Assembly (NCBI RefSeq): GCF_018991925.1
Contig: NW_024753828.1
Span: 430,859-494,858 of the forward strand
Length of the DNA: 64,000 bases
Direction of reading: 5' to 3'
Source: Homarus americanus
Taxonomy: Eukaryota > Arthropoda > Malacostraca > Decapoda > Nephropidae
Shown one piece after another: positions 1-64,000 of the stretch; the stretch's first letter is position 1; each line of letters opens with the position of its first letter. A program made the translations under genes and the position numbers. The notes under the pieces are model-generated. The model was not told the origin of the DNA. It saw only the letters and a program-made list of their open reading frames with translations, and did no database searches.

Positions 1-589
1 CTGAGGTCAATAGTAATTACTTTTTACTATACAAAAATGCCTGAATACAGTACTGCATTAAAGAAAAGGTATTGGAATTTTCTTTTGAAAAGGGGGGGTC
101 TGGACCCCCCCTGGATCTGCCCCTGCTGCTCCAGTTACTATTGTTCATAGTTACAGTATATGAACCCTAGTACCCTTGTACATAAATGTAAAATTCTGTT
201 TGTTTTGTTTAGCATCATTCTTTGTTTATTGAATCGTGATACTATTTTTCAGTGAATAGAGCTATAGAGCTCAATCTTATAGAGTACTGTAGCCATATAC
301 ATGTAAGACTAACAAAGTATACTGTGGTCTTAAGTATATTCCTTAAAAAAGTTTTTGAATGATTCTACCGAGTTTTCAAAAGTGTAATCAGGAATAACAC
401 AGTGGATGAATACTGATTTCATTAATATATTTGTTATAGATGAATATCTATCTCATGAGTATTTGAATTACAAATTTCTTTTGTAAATTGCATACAGTAT
501 TCCCATACCGATTCAAAAAACAAACTTAATTGGTCACTGCAAAAACGCATGTAGAGAAGCCTATAAAATTTAATTGCTCTGTATTGGAT

Positions 590-960
590 GAGTGGGTCCC
601 ATAAGCCCGAGTGCCCATTAGGGACAGTGTTGATGCAGCCTTTAGTACACAAGGAGGCAGCATGGCCGAAACTGCACTTGACTGTATTCACTTCCCCTTA
701 TTGTAAACTTAGTTACCCATTTACAGCTGGGTGACCTGGAGGAACCCAGGAATTGAACCACTGACCCTTGGAACAGGAGGCAAGTGCTGTATGTTGGATA
801 GTATTTGCCACTCTAAGAGTGACAATGCCGCCAAATCCAGAACCCAGCATTAAGAAAGGATATTTACACTTTATGCAAGGGTTAAAGAATGTAGATGTAG
901 TGAAGCCTCCATCCATCTCTATCCACGCAAGATGCTCGCACCACGCATGGGAAGGCATCT
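590..960 (-). repeat. tRNA-derived SINE-like repeat
   Basis: On the minus strand there is a pol III B-box-like GGTTCAATTCC (near 752-762), followed by a segment reading toward CCCAGCTGTAAATGGGT. A clearly related copy in the same orientation lies at 23281-23530, sharing the GTGGGTCCC, ACACAAG(G)GGG and CCATTTACAG blocks. The open frames here on both strands are not genes. Confidence 0.5.
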
Positions 961-2533
961 GAGATCTATCAGCTTTGCATCCATGTGAAGGAAAGGCTAT
1001 GATATCAATAACAAATTTGGGTGAATAAAAGTAGGTATGGATGGACTGATGGACAGGTGCACATTAATAATGGATGCCCCTTGCATGAGCATTGAGAGTA
1101 TGACTATTACTATTACCGTAAATGTATCAGTAAGGGCTCATATATACTACCTTTAAGAGAGGAATCTTTATACAAATTTTTATATAATTGAAAATTTATT
1201 CATCCATACTTTGGTTACATCCATAAACTGACTTTGAAACACTGCATAGATGGTAAAAATACAATTTTATGACTAAGTTACAATCTAATGTGTAGAAGAG
1301 AATAGTTTTGTCCCTTACATAAATTTACAATAACTGCTCAGATATCAAGTTTTTCAAAAAATAAAACATTAAAATTTACAAATCAATGAAACCACTAAAT
1401 TTTGTTCCTCAGAAAATAAGTCAAAGTCAGTTTTTGATTAACATGATATAACTGGTGATTTTGGGCTTCAGGGAGTTCTGCATTAAGATTTCATATTGTG
1501 TTTTATATAGAAGAACAATCCTTGAAGATGAATCATCCAAGCCTCAAAATCACTGATTGCATTAACAATGCACTACTATTAACCAAGGGTATGTAAGCAG
1601 ATTTATATTACTATACATCAACCTTACAAAAGCATATAACACGTTTAAATTTCCAAGCAACTACTTGGGATGGAACACTGTAAGGTATCTATAAAAAAGA
1701 CAATTAACAATTCTCTTTTTTTTAAATGACAAAAATGGAGCACCTACAAGGAACAAAAGAAATAAAAAATGTCAACATTTAGACCTATGAACATGAAGAT
1801 CAAATGTCTTTCATTATCATGTAACTTTCAAGATAATAAATTTCTTAATAACTCCAAAGTTTTCAGCTATACTTGTACATAATTTTATCCCTGTAATTTA
1901 GGAACAATAAAGAATATCCCTCCCTCACTTAATCCACTTCATCTAATATAAAAAAGATGTTGGCCCTTTTTAATTGCAAGAATTAGCAAGCTGATTCTCC
2001 TATATCATAAATATACACTTACACTACCTGGTGGGACTGAACAGCCATCTTAAATATTTGAAATTTTTGATCTAGTCACAAAGAACATATCACATCTTTT
2101 GCCAAATAAATGATTGAATTTGCTTAATACATTTTAAAATAGATAGTATTTAAAAAAATAAATAAAATATTAACATTTTCACTGCAGCTGGTAAACGTAA
2201 GGTTTCTTACATTCAAAATTCCTGTCTAAGACTTTTCATTGAAATATCTATGGTAAGTGTTCAACTTCAACAAGCTATTATTTGCTACCATATAACATTC
2301 ACATATATCCCTTTTTTATGGAGCAGTACCCTTAAAATGACATAGCAACAACCTGTATGACCAACAATGCACTGCCAGAGCATCTGTGGAAGATAATCCA
2401 GATTATGTCGATTTACTGGAGAGTACTGACTCGCACTCACTTCGTGACATCACTAGCGATGTACACTGGTGTACATCGTACTGTTGTAATGAAAGCAAGA
2501 AAACTCATTAAAACTGAAAAACACTACAGTATA
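961..2533. other. AT-rich intergenic sequence, nothing recognised
   Basis: About 1.6 kb downstream of NCKAP1. No transposon termini, RNA gene or supported coding sequence is seen. The part before 2534 that is open on the + strand lacks any recognised domain. Confidence 0.5.
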
Positions 2534-3149
2534 CAGTATATTCTTGATTTACGGGGATTTGGTTTACGCCTTTGGTCATTTACGCGGCATCTTGCCAGAA
2601 TGACAATTTTTATTGACACAGTTCATTCCATCATTTACGCAGGAAGCGGCGCAGGCAGGGTGTGCACAAGGTCGCCCAGTCAACAAAACATTACTGAGTT
2701 CTTCACCCGCCACCCACCACAGCCGGCCCAAGTCCGTGATAGTGAGGATATGGACTTTGGGGGGTTTGACAAAGAGGCCCTGCAAGCCTCTGTAGTGGAT
2801 AGTGATATAATTGATACAAGTGATACAGGTGAGGGCCAATAATTTGCTCTCTGCCTCAGAACCAACCCCCCATCCCCGTGTGCCCAGCCATCTTTTCTAC
2901 TAACGTAAGTGTTAAAAACCTAATATTATTGATATTTCTCTTAAATATTAATTGTGTGCGCATACCATCATAAAATTAAGATGTTATTTTTACTACAACG
3001 TACGAATTGTGTCGGAAAAAGTGTAGTTTGGGGGTCGGCCCAGTCTCTATTTCAATTAATCCCACATGTTCTGTTATCTCGTTTACGCGTTTCTCGTTTT
3101 ACGAGGACCTCCACGGGTTCAATTGACCGCATAAATGGAGATTATACTG
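2534..3149 (+). mobile_element. MITE of the Tigger-A family, keeps transposase C-terminus
   Basis: 616 bp with imperfect inverted ends (CAGTATATTCTTGATTTACG on the left against CAGTATAATCTCCATTTATG read inward from the right) flanked by TA. An internal deletion fused the 5' end to the last transposase codons. Residues QQNITEFFTRHPPQPAQ and the acidic tail match the QQSITEFFARNPPQPAQ tail of the full Tigger-A at 20993-22857. The small open frames here are therefore transposase remnants. Confidence 0.8.
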
Positions 3150-3272
3150 TACTCGTGAATCTGACAGTGCTGCCTTGCTACTTACACTGCACAGCACTAG
3201 TACAGTGTAGACGACTGTTTTGAAAAGTTATCATTTTTGTAATCAGTGATAAGTAATCTATTCCCTGACAGT

Positions 3273-3445
<173 letters not shown>

Positions 3446-3515
3446 ATATGCAAGTAAATCACTGTAGGTGCGCGTGATCTAGGTATATGCTGATAACCAC
3501 AAGGAAAGAAGAAAA

Positions 3516-3571
3516 CGCGAAGTTCCCAAGTGCTTTCGTGTAATTACACGAAAGCGCTTGGGAACTTCGCG
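3516..3571. repeat. 56-bp perfect-centre palindrome
   Basis: Two 28-nt arms with no spacer, CGCGAAGTTCCCAAGTGCTT... and its complement, with a single mismatch. Upstream, near 3490-3515, CTGATAA and GAAA words resemble hammerhead core elements. The block is joined directly to a truncated Tigger-A MITE at CGCGGTGCC. Confidence 0.8.
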
Positions 3572-4207
3572 GTGCCTCGCCAGAGCTGAACTTTCACTTA
3601 ACGCGGGTTTTTTCCACATATATGCGGTGAGTGTCCAGCTCGAGATGCTATTTTTAGATTTGCCCCACCCGCCACCCTGCCTGACTGCCTGTTTTAGCTC
3701 ATAAAATTCATACAAATTACCCGGCCAGAATATAATTTACATTGCTGGAATTCTTACAATGTGATGATCATTTTGAATATAAACATCATATATTTTGCAT
3801 TAGACATACAAATTTTAGATAAAATGTTTACTCTGAGTAAATATGTTATTTTTTGTGCAAAATATATGACATTTGTATTCAAAATATTCCTGGTCTTACA
3901 AGGAATCCAGCAATGTCAATTATATTATCCTAACTTAGTTTGAGGTATTATTTATTAGAAGAGGGGGAGGGAGTCCATTATTTGAATGACATTAACTTGG
4001 CGTATCAGTATTTCTCTATTTGAAGTATTAATTGTGTGCATGTACCATCATAAAATTAAGATGTTATTTTTACGGTGTTATAGCCAAAAGTGGAGTTTGG
4101 GGGTCGGCCGTTTCTATTGGGAATTAATCCTATATGTTCTGTTGTTCACTTAATTGCTAAGCCACTTAATGTACCTCTGGGCTTCATTGGACACCCATAC
4201 ATGGCAT
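3572..4207 (+). mobile_element. Tigger-A MITE, both ends lost
   Basis: Starts inside the family's left subterminal region (GGTGCCTCGCCAGAGCTGAA, CACTTAACGCGGG). It continues through the CATTGCTGGAATTCTTAC core and the GTTCTGTTGTTCACTTAA right region, and runs into an (AT)n tract where the right terminus should be. Confidence 0.75.
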
Positions 4208-4398
<191 letters not shown>

Positions 4399-4489
4399 TT
4401 TTATGAATTTTTTCCTAATATCCAAAAATCTGACACGCAGGAGGTGGGTGCTGGGTCATAAGCCAGCAACAGTGAGAAGGTTAACAATA

Positions 4490-6488
4490 CAAATTTATAA
4501 ATTGCCAAATTTTCCTTACTGATTTAACATTATATTTACAGCCTTCAAATACTTTTGCAATGGAGTGTCCTGTAGAACATAATAACTTAATATCCTCATT
4601 CAGAAATACCATGTAAGATTTACCTTTGCCATTAAATAACAAGTACTACTGTATCATGGAAACCAGGAGCCACTCACTGTCCTGTGCCTCAATCATGAAG
4701 CCAAGATTTATGGATCTCTGGGACAAATCATTATTTAATGGCAAGCTTAAATTCTTATCAAACTAAGAATGATTTTATATACCTCATTACAAGTTTTTAT
4801 TTATTTTTCCTGAATAAGTTCTTTCTGTTCAATAAAAATACACAGTACAGTGTATATAAAAAGAACACTAATGAAAAAGATATGTTTAAAGTTGGCTTTG
4901 TTCCATACAAATATTTTTTTATAAAAAGAAAAATGCAAGATATAACTCTCAAAGGCAACAAAAGGCTGTAGTCAAGAGAAACACTTCAGTCAAGTATTAA
5001 TAAATAATTCTGTAAGATAAACAAAAATCCATTTTGATGGTGACATTAGCTTCCTTTACATTCTCAAAATAGGGATAATTTCTTGTTACTTTCTGAAGCA
5101 AGATTCACTTTTCCTACATTTAAATTATATACGTATACTATAACTTTTTCCATTCTTGACTTAATACTTAATCTTCAAATGATGCAGTTACAGTATATAC
5201 AAATAAAGTAACACTAGAATGCTCAATCTAATGATGGGCAATATTGTTTCATGAGTAATGAACTAAAATTGAAACTAATATTGTCTTGTGAATAATGTAA
5301 TAAACTAATTAAAACTATCTTTGAACACAGTGTAATAAATATGACTCTGAACAAGTACTTTTTCCAGCATACAATTTCTTACTTTCTGTCTGAACTTCTG
5401 TATTCAAGAAAGATCACTTCAGATTTGTACTTTGTTTTTTGTTCAGATTTCCTTACTGACAATTCTATATTTGACCACACCCACTTTGCAAATGCTGGTG
5501 AGGCAAAGTAACACAATTCAACATCAACCAACATTATGTGAAAATAATTTATCCCCTAAAATAGTAATGACATACAAGTACAAATAACAGAAGTTACAAC
5601 TGCATCATGTGTCCATACAGACTTCAAATTTTTTGTGCCATTAGATTGAAGCCAAATTCTAAGACATGCAGACACCACATGCCTCAGACCTCTAACCATC
5701 TATTTCCCAAATGGGATCCACCCAGCTAACAAATGTGCTTTGCATTTCATTTAAGTTCACATATTCTACCATGACTATAACTAAGGGATAAGACAAGAAT
5801 TTTTCTACTGATATCTTACCAAGGACTGTTCGATTTTTGTGATAGTGATGACTGAACAAATGGCCTGTTACAACTATGAGTGGAATGTATATGGTTTTGG
5901 CTAATGTTAAGTTGAAAGACTACTGGCCTACTAGTTCCAAGACCAGCTCATAACAATACAGATGTGGGGAATTCCTTTACCTTTTTCTGCAAAATTCTCC
6001 AAACTGTAGTTTAATTACAGTGATGTATTTTCGATTGATTTACAAAGTCTTGAATTTGTATGAATGTCATTTCCATGACTCTAAAAACAAAGATATAATA
6101 TATTTATATTTTCAAAACTCAAGCCAGGCAGAACAGGTTTTCCCATGCTCACTGCTATAGGGGTTAAGTTGCCTTTTATCCTGAGATGTACAGTACTACT
6201 TTACATCAAAGGATGATACATAATACATGATACATCTGTTATAAGTTTAAACTACATGAACAAATCATCAGTATGAGATATGAAAAATATTGCTTACTCA
6301 CAATTCAGGATTCTCAAGTAAGGATACATTTTATAACTCTGGTTTTCTGAACAAATCATCCACATGTACTGTAGACTGTATATATATATATTGAGCATTC
6401 TAGTAAACAAGAAATATATAAACTCTATGACTCAAAAAGTGACTAATAACTCAGGTTTAACATTATGAATCAGTGAGATAGGCGAGGT
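4490..6488 (-). other. probable NCKAP1 3' UTR and flank
   Basis: About 2 kb of AT-rich sequence after the stop codon, with no transposon ends, no splice-supported coding and no long open frame. Its low repeat content next to the terminal exon fits a long 3' UTR. The true transcript end cannot be read from sequence alone. Confidence 0.5.
4796..4805 (-). promoter_or_regulatory. candidate poly(A) signal pair for NCKAP1
   Basis: Two overlapping AATAAA hexamers on the minus strand (TTTATT at 4796-4801 and 4800-4805), about 1.7 kb past the stop. They are the first exact AATAAA I see downstream of the stop. An ATTAAA variant lies earlier, near 6012. Use is not shown by the sequence. Confidence 0.3.
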
Positions 6489-63447
<56,959 letters not shown>

Positions 63448-63705
63448 CTGTAAACAAAACATCACACTTAAAATATGCGCATTACACCCCAGAAGAGGAG
63501 CTATGGCTATATATGCACAAGAAATAAGACAAATTTATAAAATTGACTGACATAAGGACAAGTACAGTATAGGATTCATAGTACAGCAGCTTATACTCAC
63601 ATTCCTTTAAAAATGTATAATAAAAAAATAGGCCAATTCCTAAACTTTAAAAATTCCCAAACTTTGAAGGATCCACAACCTTTTTAATTTCAAATTCTAG
63701 AAGTA

Positions 63706-64000
63706 TAGTCTGCATTTACGCGGGTTTTGTTTACGCGTTTGGTCATTTACACGGTGCCTTGCCAGAATGTAAATGCTTTAATTACGTGGTAAATTTGGTC
63801 ATTTACGCAGAGAGCGGCTGGAGGTCCAGACGCTCCACGCCATTTTTCATTCAAGCTGTCCATTCTCGACCATACGCGGGAAGCGGCGCAGTGAGGGGGT
63901 GAGGATTAGGTCGCTGTTGCGTTATCGCTGATGCCATATGACGTATCTGACTGTGATTGGGCCACGCATCCTTACCACCCACGCATTCCCTCCACCGCTA
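63706..64000 (+). mobile_element. left end of a Tigger-A-related element, cut by window edge
   Basis: TAGTCTGCATTTACGCGGGT after TA, then ACACGGTGCCTTGCCAGAAT and GTTGCGTTATCGCTGATGCC, CATATGACGTATCTGACTGT, which follow the Tigger-A 5' region (20565-20840). No coding sequence is reached before the edge. Confidence 0.8.

Noticed and set aside
735..790. A functional tRNA gene
   Set aside because: Only a B-box-like stretch is present; no complete cloverleaf can be drawn and a diverged copy exists elsewhere, so a SINE is more likely.
2357..2842. A 161-codon plus-strand frame as a possible host gene
   Set aside because: The recognisable part is the C-terminal tail of the Tigger-A transposase inside a 616-bp MITE; the upstream part has no similarity.

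Overview
The window is nuclear DNA of an arthropod. A decapod crustacean is the best guess, from the style of its repeats: many Tigger/pogo families, CR1/Jockey-like reverse transcriptase remnants, long (AT)n and (TTA)n arrays and tRNA-like SINE pieces. That taxonomic call is an inference. The one host gene I can prove lies on the minus strand. It is the C-terminal half of NCKAP1 (Drosophila Hem/Kette), a scaffold subunit of the WAVE regulatory complex that drives Arp2/3-dependent actin assembly. Fourteen coding exons, all with GT/AG borders and matching phases, run from 63447 down to a TGA stop at 6489-6491. They encode 573 residues. The 5' exons lie beyond the right edge.

The exons are short (85-229 bp) and the introns are of two sorts. 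Small introns (170 bp to about 1.8 kb) are unique AT-rich sequence. Five giant introns (about 6.7 to 12.4 kb) are swollen by DNA transposons, nearly all with TA target duplications and CAG...CTG ends typical of Tigger/pogo.

Layout by intron, in + coordinates. 1-6488: 3' flank and probable 3' UTR, with Tigger-A MITEs and (AT)n tracts. Intron 13 (6594-14850): an old Tigger-C element broken up by a TIR element, a Tigger-A MITE with a triplicated core, a second TIR element carrying its own MITE, and a CR1-like remnant. Intron 11 (15532-27950): a MITE-D, a 1.7-kb almost pure purine tract, a foldback element, a nearly intact Tigger-A, and a Tigger-B holding a nested MITE-D. Intron 9 (29887-41032): a large inverted repeat with a PIF/Harbinger-like MITE and a TA element, a SINE-like copy and two further TIR elements. 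Intron 8 (41194-47917): almost entirely one Tigger-E, which holds a piggyBac-like MITE and a Tigger-B derivative that itself holds a MITE-D. Intron 3 (49841-61389): a nest four levels deep (MITE-D2 > Tigger-D > element F > retrotransposon and MITE-A), followed by Tigger-G with its own nested F copy.

Letters A-G are my labels for families separated by TIR sequence within this window. They are not database names. I found no rRNA, no convincing functional tRNA, no CRISPR and no prokaryote-type operons. Most long open frames here are simple repeats ((AT)n, (GGA)n, (TTA)n) or transposase fragments.
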